From NCBI RefSeq assembly GCF_004363305.1, contig NZ_SNZA01000006.1:222737-286736 (forward strand): a stretch of 64,000 bases of DNA. The letters are read 5' to 3'. Below the pieces are notes generated by a model. That model did not search any database. It saw only the letters and a program-made list of their open reading frames with translations, and was not told where the DNA came from. Made by a program: the position numbers and the translations under genes. This DNA is from Marinomonas communis. GTDB taxonomy: Bacteria > Pseudomonadota > Gammaproteobacteria > Pseudomonadales > Marinomonadaceae. Positions 8,798 to 17,951 of the stretch are shown piece after piece (within the stretch, counting starts at the first letter, position 1; each line of letters starts with the position of its first letter).

Positions 8798-9175
8798 ATG
8801 AACGTATTTACCCCAAAATTATATTTAAAGAGCAACTGCCCTTTTTGCTTTAAGGTCATTATGTTTCTCACCGAAACACAGCAAATGGACCAAGTCGATA
8901 TCATTCGTATCGAAGGCAATGATGAAAGTGAAATGAATCTCTATCGTCAACAACTCGCAGCACTAACAGGCGCGAAAGCATCGTTTCCAACCGCAGAATT
9001 AACGGAAAATGAATATGTAACCGATTCCGATGCGATTGTAGCGTTCTTTGCCGAACGTGCCGGCATCAACACAGATCAAGCCGAGGGCTACCAGTTTTAT
9101 CTAAACGGTTTATTCCCGACGTATATTGCTCGTTTTAAAGAGTTAAAAGCGTTGCAAGCACAACTCGAGGCATAG
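8798..9175 (+). CDS. Short glutathione S-transferase N-terminal-domain protein
   Basis: Thioredoxin-fold protein of 125 residues with a glutaredoxin-like CPFC near residue 14 (LYLKSNCPFCFKVIMFL), an acidic central section and the SDAI turn that in GSTs contacts glutathione. The all-helical C-terminal GST domain is missing; only a short helical tail follows. It is therefore either a stand-alone GST-N/glutaredoxin-like protein or a naturally reduced GST. AGGAG at 8788-8792 supports the ATG. A strong terminator follows at 9279. Confidence 0.65.
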   Translation: MNVFTPKLYLKSNCPFCFKVIMFLTETQQMDQVDIIRIEGNDESEMNLYRQQLAALTGAKASFPTAELTENEYVTDSDAIVAFFAERAGINTDQAEGYQFYLNGLFPTYIARFKELKALQAQLEA

Positions 9176-9278
9176 CACTTAGCCCCTCTGCACAAACGCC
9201 TGTAAGCAAGCGACGTTTATAACTTCGACGATATTGAGCAGTTGCTTGGAACTAAAAGACATGTTTAATTTCGAAGTA

Positions 9279-9308
9279 AGCAGCACAACCCCAAATTGTG
9301 CTGCTTTT
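9279..9308 (+). terminator. Rho-independent terminator
   Basis: AGCAGCACAA (9279-9288) pairs perfectly with TTGTGCTGCT (9296-9305) around a 7-base loop, followed by a short T tract. It ends the GST-like gene and lies just before the convergent repeat-protein gene. Confidence 0.8.
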
Positions 9309-9320
9309 CTGGCTAAGAAA

Positions 9321-10037
9321 TTAGCTAGAGAACAGTTGGCTTAGTACATTTGCAGGCGTACTTTCATTGGCACTGGACTGAATATCCGTATACATATTCA
9401 GTGCAGCCGTGGCCGAACTGTTAGCAGAGGGTGGTGGAGGCGGCGGCATATTGCCGTTTTCATCACCTTCTGCGACTTGCGTAATGAACTCTTCAACAGT
9501 CATCCCCGCTTCTTCTGCCATGGCAACAACGGCATCAGGTGCACTTTCCGCTAGGGTTTCTGCATCAAATTCACCACTTTCCATGGCTTCGATTAATGAC
9601 TCTCGATAAGCATCGGCCTCTTCGAGTTCATCCTCGGTCAAAGATAAAGCACTGTCAGGTGGCATCATGCCACTTGGCGGTGGTGGCGGTGCTTGCTCAG
9701 CCATTGAGGCAATTTCATCGACCAACTCTTCTAAGTCTATTCCGGTCTCTTCAGCCAGCGCCACCAGTGAATCCGGCGCAGAAGCCGCGAGTTCTTCTGC
9801 ATCGTATTCACCGCTTTCGACGGCTTCCAAAATACTGTCACGAAAGCTGTCTGCATCGGTTTTATCTTCCTCACTCATGGAAGAAAAAGCCGACAACAGC
9901 TGTCCAATATTACTCACACTCACATCATTACTAGTGCTTTGTGTGGTCGCTGTAGACGTGCTACTGGCCACCGCAGACGAGTACTGACTGCTGAGACTGG
10001 ATAGATCAAAGATCGAGCTATTATTGCTAACTTGCAT
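9321..10037 (-). CDS. Acidic two-repeat protein with proline-rich linkers, function unknown
   Basis: I do not recognise this 238-residue protein. It has a Ser/Thr-rich N-terminal tail (about 1-50) without a signal peptide. Two tandem repeats of about 50 residues follow (about 61-110 and 141-190) and align without gaps at 28 of 50 identical positions; both contain the ESGE-x-DAE-x-LA-x-SAPD core. A run of five to six prolines follows each repeat. It has no cysteine and is strongly acidic. AGGAG precedes the ATG. The repeats look helical and could be a binding module; EF-hand loops are not evident. Confidence 0.75.
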   Translation of the reverse strand: MQVSNNSSIFDLSSLSSQYSSAVASSTSTATTQSTSNDVSVSNIGQLLSAFSSMSEEDKTDADSFRDSILEAVESGEYDAEELAASAPDSLVALAEETGIDLEELVDEIASMAEQAPPPPPSGMMPPDSALSLTEDELEEADAYRESLIEAMESGEFDAETLAESAPDAVVAMAEEAGMTVEEFITQVAEGDENGNMPPPPPPSANSSATAALNMYTDIQSSANESTPANVLSQLFSS

Positions 10038-10239
10038 AGATAGGCTCCTTTTTTAATTCGGCAACCAGACCTTTGGTTACCAAGTTAGTAAGAGCAAATC
10101 CCATGCACATTTTTAACTGTCAAAAGGCTTATTTCGTAAGCATTCCGTAAAGATAGTGAACCATATCAACTAAATTAAGAGAGAGCATATATGACATCAA
10201 TTCTCATGAGGGATATTTTCCCACTTAAATTGAGCTAAA

Positions 10240-10270
10240 AATAAAAGGACGGCAATCACTTGCCGCCCTT
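10240..10270 (-). terminator. Rho-independent terminator of the old-yellow-enzyme gene
   Basis: On the minus strand GGGCGGCAA pairs with TTGCCGTCC (one G-T pair) around a 4-base loop, followed by TTTTATTTTT. It lies just after the stop codon at 10294. Confidence 0.85.
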
Positions 10271-10293
10271 TCTTGAACGCCTAATAACAAGCC

Positions 10294-11367
10294 TTAAGCC
10301 ATGTATGGATAATCGGTGTAGCCTTCTGCGCCAGCGGTATAAAACGTTTCTGGGTTCGGCTCGTTAAAGCCAGCTCCTGCTTGAATACGCTCAACGAAAT
10401 CAGGGTTAGCCAATAACAACGTACCAAATGCCACACTGTCCGCCTGCTCCGTTTGAAGCACTTGGTTCGCTTCATCAGGCGTATAGCCCATATTGACCAT
10501 AAGATGACCTTGGTACGCTGAACGAGCAGCCGACACCACGTCTGCATGCTGTTGGTCGAAAAAGTCCGCTCGCATCAGGTGTAAGTACGCCAAGTCGTAT
10601 TCATTGAGCATAGATGCCAAGTATTTGGTCAGCGCCACAGGATCGCTATCACGCATATCATTGAAGCTATTCAAAGGTGACAAACGCACACCGACGCGCC
10701 CTGAACCAAATACTGAGGTCACTTCATCCAATATCTGCTTCAAGAAGCGACTACGGTTTTCAACAGAACCACCGTACTCATCTTGGCGCTTATTAGAGCC
10801 GTCACGTAAAAATTGGTCGATCAGATAGCCATTCGCGGCATGAATCTCTACGCCATCAAAGCCTGCTGCTTTGGCATTCTCAGCACCACGACGGAAATCT
10901 TTTACGATCTGTTGGATCTCAGCCTGTGTCAGCTCGCGAGGAACTGTGTAAGGCTGCTTACCTTCCGGTGTATGAGTTTCGCCCTGAATGGCAATAGCAC
11001 TGGGGGCAACCGCTTCTTTATGATCGTTTAATAGTGGGTGAGCTGCTCTACCTGCGTGCCAAATCTGCATAAAGATTCGGCCTCCAGCTTCGTGCACTGC
11101 TTCAGTTGTCAACTTCCAGCCTTCTACTTGCTCTGCTGAATACACGCCTGGATCATGACCAAACGATGACGTACCTTCTGATACCATCGTACATTCGGTA
11201 ATTAATAACCCTGTGCTGGCACGCTGTGCATAGTACTCTGCCATTAAAGCATTCGGTTGGTGGTTGATCGCACGAGTACGAGTCAGAGGTGCCATGATGA
11301 CTCGGTTCGGCAGCGATAATTCACCTAGCTGAACAGGTTGAAACAACGCGGATTCTGATTGAGACAT
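10294..11367 (-). CDS. Old yellow enzyme-family FMN oxidoreductase (NemA-like)
   Basis: NADH:flavin oxidoreductase of 357 residues with a TIM-barrel fold; it reduces activated alkenes or nitro compounds using FMN. Motifs seen are NRVIMAPLTRTRA at the N-terminus, the QIWHAGRAAH strand, and GFDGVEIHAANGYLIDQFL followed by NKRQDEYGGSVENRSRF. These last two give the His-Asn substrate pair and the signature of the N-ethylmaleimide-reductase subgroup. It is the last of three minus-strand genes (AraC regulator, amidohydrolase, this one), with gaps of about 106 and 123 bases, so co-transcription is possible but unproven. Confidence 0.88.
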   Translation of the reverse strand: MSQSESALFQPVQLGELSLPNRVIMAPLTRTRAINHQPNALMAEYYAQRASTGLLITECTMVSEGTSSFGHDPGVYSAEQVEGWKLTTEAVHEAGGRIFMQIWHAGRAAHPLLNDHKEAVAPSAIAIQGETHTPEGKQPYTVPRELTQAEIQQIVKDFRRGAENAKAAGFDGVEIHAANGYLIDQFLRDGSNKRQDEYGGSVENRSRFLKQILDEVTSVFGSGRVGVRLSPLNSFNDMRDSDPVALTKYLASMLNEYDLAYLHLMRADFFDQQHADVVSAARSAYQGHLMVNMGYTPDEANQVLQTEQADSVAFGTLLLANPDFVERIQAGAGFNEPNPETFYTAGAEGYTDYPYMA

Positions 11368-11490
11368 GTCTTACTCCCATAAAATTTTATCTTGATGCCT
11401 CATAGATACGAGCAACACATGATCAATTCAATGGCAGACATATTCTTTACAAATTTGAATCGCTTTCAGGCCACAGTTGCTTTTGATCCA

Positions 11491-12318
11491 TTAAGAAAAG
11501 CCAAACAAACGCGCGGCATTGCGCCAGAAATACTTCTCACGCACGTTTGGATCTGGAAACCATTGTTCTGCTAGCAGCAACAGCGTGCCATAGTCCATGC
11601 GCTGTGGTGCGAGCAGAAATGGCCAATCCGATCCCCATAACACTCGGTCCTCACCAAACGCTGCGAATAAGGCATCGACATAAGGCTTGGTATCATCAAA
11701 TGGGAAACCTTGCTTTGAAAACTTTGCCATCCCAGATAATTTAATTGCATGTTGCGTTTGCTGTCCGAGCGATAACAGCGCTTGAAATGCTGGTGAATCC
11801 ATACCTTGCGACAGCTCTGGGCGGCCACAGTGGTCAATCACCACTTGAGCTGATGTACACTTTAGAACGTCAACGAAGCTTAGTACTTGATCCCCTTGTA
11901 CTTGGATTTGAGCCAACAAACCATGATCGTGCAAACGTGACATCAAAGACGCTGCATGCCCAAAGTGCTCTTCGCCATAGAAGGCCACATTAAATGTTAC
12001 CCCTACGATTCCTGATCGCTTCAACGACTGCAATGTTTCATCTGTCACATCTTTAGATACGACGGCCATTCCTTTCAGCCGTCCATTTGAACGCTCAATG
12101 GCATCCAGCAAGGCTCGGTTATCGTCTTCACCGTACCCAGAATTAGGGCCAACCACCAAAGCATGAGAGACGTTGTAGGCCTCTAGCACCTTTAAAAAAT
12201 ACTCTGCGGGACTCACTTCATGGCCAGCAGGATGATAGCGATCAGGTTGATAGGGGAAGTTTTCGGGATCGAAAACATGATTGTGGCAATCGATTTTACG
12301 TTCTAACAGCACCGACAT
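11491..12318 (-). CDS. Amidohydrolase-family metal-dependent hydrolase
   Basis: TIM-barrel hydrolase of 275 residues of the type that includes 2-pyrone-4,6-dicarboxylate lactonase and related enzymes. The metal-binding HxH (DCHNHVFDP) is at the N-terminus, IDHCGRPEL is in the middle, and WGSDWPF near the C-terminus carries the catalytic Asp. The substrate cannot be read from sequence; lactones or ring-cleavage products are typical. The neighbouring AraC regulator and FMN oxidoreductase suggest a small catabolic unit. Confidence 0.8.
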   Translation of the reverse strand: MSVLLERKIDCHNHVFDPENFPYQPDRYHPAGHEVSPAEYFLKVLEAYNVSHALVVGPNSGYGEDDNRALLDAIERSNGRLKGMAVVSKDVTDETLQSLKRSGIVGVTFNVAFYGEEHFGHAASLMSRLHDHGLLAQIQVQGDQVLSFVDVLKCTSAQVVIDHCGRPELSQGMDSPAFQALLSLGQQTQHAIKLSGMAKFSKQGFPFDDTKPYVDALFAAFGEDRVLWGSDWPFLLAPQRMDYGTLLLLAEQWFPDPNVREKYFWRNAARLFGFS

Positions 12319-12424
12319 AGCATGACCTTAATGAGTCTAAACAACGAAGCTCTGCAGTGTGCTTGAGCGATGCTTGGAGAACCAGTGCCGGAGCACTTTT
12401 TGAATCGAACGTCGAATTTTTGGA

Positions 12425-13219
12425 TCACCGCACTTCCGATGGTGACACACCAAAGGCTTGTTTAAAGGACTTACTGAAGTGCGCTTGATCATAAAAGCCG
12501 ACCTGCTGAGCTACCTCTGTGCCAGAAACATTGGCCTTCAGCAGTTTCATAGCCTGCTCTAAACGCAATCGTGTCAACCAAGCATAAGGCGTAATACCGG
12601 TAGTGGCTTTGAAATGACGCTGAAATTGCGTCGGACTTAAATCGCATAGGGTCGCCAGTTCTACTAAATGGATCGGCTCAGATAGATGCGCCAGCAAAAA
12701 CGCTTTTAAGGTTTGTAAGGTCGAGCGCCCGAGTCGATATGGCGATAACGGTTTAAGCACACTGTAGCGTTGAATCAATGGCTCAAAGCTGTCGTAAGGC
12801 AAACAGTCCTGAGCCAGCTGACTGAGTGAGCTCTGACGCAATAGGTGGTGCGCATTGTCTAGGAATTGAAAGACCTGAGCATCACGAATCACAGGCTGTT
12901 TAAAGCTGAGGCAGGATGGCGTTTGTGAGGTCTGTGCATAGCGTTCAAACCAATAAGGCTCGATGGCAAAAACTTGTGCCTTGTAACCCAGATCGCTCAC
13001 AGAACAACCATCATGAAGCTCATCCGGAGGCATAATCACCAAGTCACCATGCCCTACTTGATAACGCTCGCCTTGATACGTGAAGCTCTGCTGTCCACCT
13101 AGGATCAAGCCAATGTGATAATCTAAGTGATAGTGCCGTTTAAATTCAAACGACTGATATTGACCTTCAATAAGACTGACCGACTGGTCGGCCGTACTAA
13201 AATACTGAACCTGATCCAT
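12425..13219 (-). CDS. AraC-family transcriptional regulator
   Basis: Regulator of 264 residues with an N-terminal cupin-like sensor domain (FKRHYHLDYHIGLILGGQQSF, then GHGDLVIMPPDELHDG). The C-terminal double helix-turn-helix begins around LVELATLCDLSPTQFQRHFKATTG and ends AHFSKSFKQAFGVSPSE. The start at 13219 (MDQVQYFS) is preferred: upstream Met codons at 13249 and 13354 lack a ribosome-binding site and precede sequence unlike the family. It probably controls the two enzyme genes downstream. Its upstream region overlaps the divergent DUF1460 gene promoter. Confidence 0.85.
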   Translation of the reverse strand: MDQVQYFSTADQSVSLIEGQYQSFEFKRHYHLDYHIGLILGGQQSFTYQGERYQVGHGDLVIMPPDELHDGCSVSDLGYKAQVFAIEPYWFERYAQTSQTPSCLSFKQPVIRDAQVFQFLDNAHHLLRQSSLSQLAQDCLPYDSFEPLIQRYSVLKPLSPYRLGRSTLQTLKAFLLAHLSEPIHLVELATLCDLSPTQFQRHFKATTGITPYAWLTRLRLEQAMKLLKANVSGTEVAQQVGFYDQAHFSKSFKQAFGVSPSEVR

Positions 13220-13383
13220 TGCACCCACCCGTTGCCGAACGTTTAGCATAGCGAGAGTCCTGAACAATTGCTTGTAGAAAAATGACAGTGATGCAATCGT
13301 CAGCGTTTTCATGTTTGTAAGTTCGCTGGTTGATCCCTTTGCAATCAGGCACACTTTCTCTTTTGAATATTAGTGCGCCAGTT

Positions 13384-14289
13384 ATGCAACGTTATCTTTC
13401 TTTTGTGCTATTACTTAGCCTATTAAGCGGCTGCTCCGTCTTTAAGCCACAGCCAAGAAACATCTTTATGGAAGAAATGACTACCTCACCATCTTATAAG
13501 ATCAGTGAGCGCATTATCCCTCTTAGCGAACCTTTGTTGGGACTTCCCTATGTGGATGGCGGTTTAGGTGAAGGCCCCAACGGTCAATTCGATCGTGATC
13601 CGTTATCTCGCTTTGACCTGTTTGATTGCACAACGTTTGTCGAAACCGTCCTCGCTGGGGCCATGTCCTATTCGCCCTCTGAGTTTGAGCACAATTTGAT
13701 TAAGCTTCGCTATCAACACGGCAACGTCGGCTTTATCACACGTAACCATTTCACCAGCGCGGATTGGATACCCAACAACCAGTGGGCTTTACGGGATATT
13801 ACGCAAGACATCGCGCTAGACCATACCGCATTTGCAGAGACCTTGATCGATAAACCAGCCTGGTATCAGGCAATGCAACAGGATCGACTACAAGGTTTAC
13901 CCGATTCAATCGATAAAACAGCTAGGCTTAAAACGCTGCATAAGGCTGGTAAAAACCTACCTAAAATTTATGTACGTACGCCTTACGTACCACTAACGGC
14001 ACTGAATCAACCTGAAGTGCTAGACCGTATTCCCTCTGGCAGCGTCATTAGCATGGTGCGACCTAACTACGATGTGAGCCAATGGATCGGAACGCATCTA
14101 AATATCACTCATCAGGCGTTTGCTATTCGAAAGCAGGGCAAACTGTTTTTACGTCACGCCAGCTTACGTTATAAAAAGGTCGTTGATGAAGGCTTTGTAG
14201 AATACTTTTCTCAATACGATAAAACATCTACGTTGAAAGGATTCAATGTGCAGCAGCCCATTGAACAAGCTCTAGTGGTAGGACATTAA
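13384..14289 (+). CDS. DUF1460 lipoprotein, N-acetylmuramoyl-L-alanine amidase-like
   Basis: Predicted lipoprotein of 301 residues. A signal peptide ends in the lipobox LLSGCS with Cys near residue 17. The rest matches DUF1460: LPYVDGGLGEGPNGQFDRDPLSRFDLFDCTTFVE, in which the Cys of FDCTTFVE is the likely nucleophile of an NlpC/P60-like fold, and a late HQAFAIRK with the His. DUF1460 proteins are thought to act on peptidoglycan fragments, so a role in cell-wall turnover in the envelope is inferred. The start at 13384 is chosen because it gives the signal peptide; the frame opens 54 bases earlier. Confidence 0.8.
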   Translation: MQRYLSFVLLLSLLSGCSVFKPQPRNIFMEEMTTSPSYKISERIIPLSEPLLGLPYVDGGLGEGPNGQFDRDPLSRFDLFDCTTFVETVLAGAMSYSPSEFEHNLIKLRYQHGNVGFITRNHFTSADWIPNNQWALRDITQDIALDHTAFAETLIDKPAWYQAMQQDRLQGLPDSIDKTARLKTLHKAGKNLPKIYVRTPYVPLTALNQPEVLDRIPSGSVISMVRPNYDVSQWIGTHLNITHQAFAIRKQGKLFLRHASLRYKKVVDEGFVEYFSQYDKTSTLKGFNVQQPIEQALVVGH

Positions 14290-14329
14290 AAAAGCGCTGC
14301 CTCAATATTCATTGAGGCAGCGCTTTTAC
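14288..14329. terminator. Strong bidirectional terminator
   Basis: A perfect 17-bp stem (14290-14306 with 14311-14327), including flanking A and T runs, with an ATTC loop. It serves the DUF1460 gene on the plus strand and the DUF2383 gene on the minus strand. Confidence 0.92.
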
Positions 14330-14346
14330 CTTTCTGAAAAGGTGAT

Positions 14347-14796
14347 TTAGTGCATGATGCCATTTTGCAGCATGCGCATTTCATCATGGCACTCTTTCAT
14401 ACGAGTGTAGACACGGCGTAAAGTGGCTTCGCAATCAGCAGGTTGCTCTTTTTTCAGTGCCGTATCAATTTCATCCAACACCTTGTCTTCCACTTCCTCA
14501 AGCTGGCTTACATAAGTTTTAGTAGAGGAGGAAGATATCTTGTCGACCAAATTTGAGTAAGCTTTGCGGGCTTGAGTCATGGTGTCTGAACCATTTTCTA
14601 CAGCGCCCGTTTCCGCCACGGCGAATTTCTGTAACTCGAACACAGCCTCTTCCTTTGCATCAATCATTCGATTAAAGAAGCCGGTGTATTCTGGCTGCTC
14701 AATTTTGCTTTTCGCTTCTTGATAAAACTCAATGCCGCTGTTCATAACTTTAATGATGCCGGCGATATGATGAACCTCAGTTGTTTGCGCTTGCAT
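14347..14796 (-). CDS. PA2169-type four-helix-bundle protein (DUF2383)
   Basis: Soluble all-helical protein of 149 residues in the ferritin-like DUF2383 family. Recognisable parts are the N-terminal helix with MNSGIEFYQEAKSKI, FFNRMIDAKEEAVFELQKFA and the C-terminal TRMKECHDEMRMLQ. These proteins are common in marine and Pseudomonas genomes, are often linked to envelope stress or stationary phase, and have no assigned reaction. It stands alone between two terminator-like regions. Confidence 0.8.
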   Translation of the reverse strand: MQAQTTEVHHIAGIIKVMNSGIEFYQEAKSKIEQPEYTGFFNRMIDAKEEAVFELQKFAVAETGAVENGSDTMTQARKAYSNLVDKISSSSTKTYVSQLEEVEDKVLDEIDTALKKEQPADCEATLRRVYTRMKECHDEMRMLQNGIMH

Positions 14797-14950
14797 AACG
14801 TTCTCCTTGGTTACTTAAGTGAATCAAGCAGCACTCAATAAGTGCCTGCATGTGATTATTAAACTGGGAGAAAGAAGTAGTGTTTTCAAGCCAATCGACG
14901 GGATTGCACGGCTCCTACACGGTTGTTTCAAGGTTTAGACAAAGGCTTGA

Positions 14951-15559
14951 TTAAATTATCGCCGTCATCAACCCAACACCATCCCATAAGAACTGCCCAG
15001 CCAACAAAAGCATTAAAAACGCCATCAAACGTTGCACCCATGACATAACAGAGGGTTTGAGTACTAGCTGTTTCAATTGTTTACCCGCAAGAAAATAAGA
15101 CGCTGGAGCACCGCCAGCCATCAGGCCTAGCAGCACCGACACCCAAAACACATTGATGCCTTCAATGTGAGCATTAGGAAATTGCACCGTCACCACTGGC
15201 AACACGACAATCATCGCCTTTGGATTGGTCAACTGCATAATAAGACCCGAGGCAAACGTCATATCGTGATTGGCATTGGCCGCCTGTTGTGGACGATAGC
15301 TGGCGATCAGTAGCTTTAGGGCTAAATACGCGATATACAGGCCTCCTAGACTGGCCGTGACACCTTGCATGACAGGCGTCACCATCGCACCACCAATGTA
15401 GCCCACCAATAAGAACAGGGTGCACATCGCTAAGGCAACACCACCACAGAAGCGTAACGTCTGCCAGCCATAGTGGCTCACTCCTGAAAACAGTGACAGC
15501 ATATTTACTGGGCCAGGGGAATACATCATCACCAGTGCAAACAGTAGAATTTCAAGCAT
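14951..15559 (-). CDS. LysE-family amino-acid exporter
   Basis: Inner-membrane exporter of 202 residues with about six membrane helices. The MYSPGPVNMLSLFSGVSHYGW segment is the LysE/RhtB signature, and LTNPKAMIVVLPVVTVQF is the second conserved block. The start at 15559 is set by GGAGGG at 15566-15571, six bases away; the frame opens seven codons earlier. It lies 56 bases after the AraC gene on the same strand, an arrangement that usually means the regulator controls this exporter. The exported amino acid or metabolite is unknown. Confidence 0.87.
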   Translation of the reverse strand: MLEILLFALVMMYSPGPVNMLSLFSGVSHYGWQTLRFCGGVALAMCTLFLLVGYIGGAMVTPVMQGVTASLGGLYIAYLALKLLIASYRPQQAANANHDMTFASGLIMQLTNPKAMIVVLPVVTVQFPNAHIEGINVFWVSVLLGLMAGGAPASYFLAGKQLKQLVLKPSVMSWVQRLMAFLMLLLAGQFLWDGVGLMTAII

Positions 15560-15615
15560 AGGATACCCTCCAACGGGCAATGTCAGATTCGAGAGAAGAA
15601 CGAAAAAAGTGAGTG

Positions 15616-16443
15616 CTAAGGAATCAGAATTAATTGCTGATACTGACGCGGGGTAATGCCAAATACTGGCTTAAAGCGACGATTAAAATGGCTTAAATCG
15701 TTAAAGCCTAAGTGATTAGCAATGTCGGAAACCGGCACACCTGAACGAAGTGCTTGGCGACCTCGGTTGATACGAATATTGAGCCAGTACTGGTGTGGCG
15801 TCATACCGGTATATTCTTTAAAGAGTCGCAAGAAGTGATACTTTGACATGCAAGCCACTTGGCACAAACTGTCCAAAGACACTTCGTCTTGATAGTGATC
15901 TTGTAAATACTCTTTGGCACGTTCAAGTCGCGATTGGCGTTTAATGTCACGGCTCAATACTCGTTTAGACTCGTAACGCACTAACTGCTCAGCCAGCTCA
16001 AACATCAACATTGTGTATTCGCTCGACGTTGCGCCTTGAGACTCGATCAATCGCGCCAGCCGCAAAATACGATCCTGAACTTGAGGATCGCTAAAAACCG
16101 TCTCGTTTACACGAAAATGTTCCGCATGGCGCACATTCAACGCCTTAAGGTGTGGCACAAATTGTTCAGGATGCACATAAAGCATTTCATAAGTCAGCGC
16201 GGCATCACCACCTGACTCACCATCATGAGCATCCCCAGGGTTCAACGCGATCACCTGTCCTGGATTGCTCTTGTTCAATTTGCCATTAGCAAAGAAATCC
16301 TGACGCCCAGATAGAGTGATACCAAAGGAGTATTCTTCATGGGCATGATTACCGTAAGAAAAGTTCGTCATCGACGCTTTCAACAGCATCACATTGTCTA
16401 GCGCTTGGTTATTTAGAAATTGAAACTGATTACCGTCTGACAT
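15616..16443 (-). CDS. AraC-family regulator of the LysE exporter
   Basis: Regulator of 275 residues with an AraC-binding cupin (NFSYGNHAHEEYSFGITLSGRQ, IALNPGDAHDGE) and a C-terminal tandem helix-turn-helix (LDSLCQVACMSKYHFLRLFKEYTGMTPHQY, then GFNDLSHFNRRFKPVFGITPRQY). A very purine-rich GAGGAGGGGGAG precedes the ATG. This AraC/LysE pairing is widespread, and regulation of the adjacent exporter in response to its substrate is the natural inference. Confidence 0.88.
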   Translation of the reverse strand: MSDGNQFQFLNNQALDNVMLLKASMTNFSYGNHAHEEYSFGITLSGRQDFFANGKLNKSNPGQVIALNPGDAHDGESGGDAALTYEMLYVHPEQFVPHLKALNVRHAEHFRVNETVFSDPQVQDRILRLARLIESQGATSSEYTMLMFELAEQLVRYESKRVLSRDIKRQSRLERAKEYLQDHYQDEVSLDSLCQVACMSKYHFLRLFKEYTGMTPHQYWLNIRINRGRQALRSGVPVSDIANHLGFNDLSHFNRRFKPVFGITPRQYQQLILIP

Positions 16444-16543
16444 CTCCCCCTCCTCTTTTCAAATGCCCAAGATACCCCTTCAGAGTAGCGGAAAGATCGG
16501 CAAACGTATTGGATAAAATTGCGGCTTATTCAGCCCACTATAA

Positions 16544-17860
16544 TCATGGTATCTCGACTGACGACAACCAATGCCAGTCTTCGATGACTTGTTGCGCGTA
16601 ATCAGTTTGGAGTTGTTCAAGTTCAGACCAAGTAGCGTCCGATGTTGCCACTACCGCCTGTTCTAAACGTTGGGAACGTCGATCAAAGCGACCATGAGCA
16701 AGAGCTAAGGCAGCGCCACATGCCGTAGCGTATTCACGCAGTCCACCGTTGATGGCGCGTTTGCCGCAGGCAATATTGTCTGGATCGATGCCGACACGTG
16801 CATGATGACGAGAGCGTACCAACCAATGCGCTTTGCGCCATAGCACATCATCTAAAACCAAATCTGGGTTACGCTGCATGCGACGCTGGCAATTCACCGT
16901 TAAGTGGGCTGGAGACAGTAAGTTCGTTAGGCTCAAATCTTGGTATTCAAACAAAGGTGCGGCCGCCCGTTGTTTCTTAACTTCAACAATATGACACAGC
17001 CCGAGGTCCTCAGGCGTCACATCTTCTGGACCAACCAGTAGGTAATAACGCTTCATATTGACCGAGCCCGTCCCTGCCCCAACACGTTCTACAATATGAA
17101 GAATCGTATCGTCCACATAAGGCGAAAAGACTTGCTCTATCAACCGATAGGTGGAACCATCTTCGATGATTTTAAACTTCTCAGGTATCTCTCGAAAACG
17201 CAGTGGACGCTGTTCAAGATCGACTGCTTTTGCCAAGGAGCTTTTACTGAGAAAGTCCTCACCACCGACTTGGCGACGGCGCGCTTTTTGCTCCAGCTTA
17301 TAAAGCAGATGTTCCTCTGGAAAGTTCTGCAGTACATGACGGTAATCCATGTCTTTATCAAGCAGTTGTTGGCAGGTATCACGATAACTTTGCCAAAAAG
17401 CCGTTAACGCTAGACGCGCTTCACTGGCTTCCACCACTTTGTTTTTATTCAGCGGTTCAAGAGGTTGATAGCGGCCTTCCACAATGCCTTGGCAATGATC
17501 TGTGCAGAGCAATAGACTCGTTCCAAAGCGCAGTAAATCCCAACCCGCATGTCCGACGCAGGCATCATCAAAATCATTTGGCGCAAAAATCACTTCTTCG
17601 CCATGGGAGCCTTCTTCGCTAAAGAAACCAAAATTTGAGACATGGCAATCGCCCATGACCATCGTCAGCGGCCATGATTCGATTTCATCAGGCAATCGAA
17701 ACGTCATATTAGCCAAGTCTTGATAAAACACGGAAGAGGCGCCACGCAGCATCACAAAGGGACTAATGGTCATCTTGCGGTGCTTTTTCAAGCCACTGCC
17801 TGGAGCGACGCCATCCACTCTTGTCATCACTTCTATTAGCTCTTGCTGATGCTCTAACAC
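16544..17860 (-). CDS. DUF2252 domain protein
   Basis: Cytosolic protein of 438 residues in the DUF2252 family. Typical blocks are ISPFVMLRGASSVFYQDLA, MVMGDCHVSNFGFF, NDFDDACVGHAGWDLLRFGTSLLL near the N-terminus, and CGAALALAHGRFDRRS near the C-terminus. GDxHxxN plus the later NDFDD resemble the catalytic loop and metal-binding Asp of aminoglycoside-phosphotransferase-like kinases, so an atypical kinase fold is plausible; activity is unknown. It is divergent from the COG0523 gene, with the Zur-like palindrome in the shared intergenic region, so co-regulation is possible. Confidence 0.8.
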   Translation of the reverse strand: MLEHQQELIEVMTRVDGVAPGSGLKKHRKMTISPFVMLRGASSVFYQDLANMTFRLPDEIESWPLTMVMGDCHVSNFGFFSEEGSHGEEVIFAPNDFDDACVGHAGWDLLRFGTSLLLCTDHCQGIVEGRYQPLEPLNKNKVVEASEARLALTAFWQSYRDTCQQLLDKDMDYRHVLQNFPEEHLLYKLEQKARRRQVGGEDFLSKSSLAKAVDLEQRPLRFREIPEKFKIIEDGSTYRLIEQVFSPYVDDTILHIVERVGAGTGSVNMKRYYLLVGPEDVTPEDLGLCHIVEVKKQRAAAPLFEYQDLSLTNLLSPAHLTVNCQRRMQRNPDLVLDDVLWRKAHWLVRSRHHARVGIDPDNIACGKRAINGGLREYATACGAALALAHGRFDRRSQRLEQAVVATSDATWSELEQLQTDYAQQVIEDWHWLSSVEIP

Positions 17861-17951
17861 TTATCACCTCTTCGTCTCGATGTTGGCCTTATGGGACATG
17901 ATAAAAGCATTTTCCATTCAGGTCTAAGTTGACTGCACAAGACGCTATCTT

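Noticed and set aside
12380..12412. Short hairpin AGTGC-CGGA-GCACT with T run after the amidohydrolase promoter region
   Set aside because: Stem of only 5 bp, oriented against the surrounding minus-strand genes; too weak to call.
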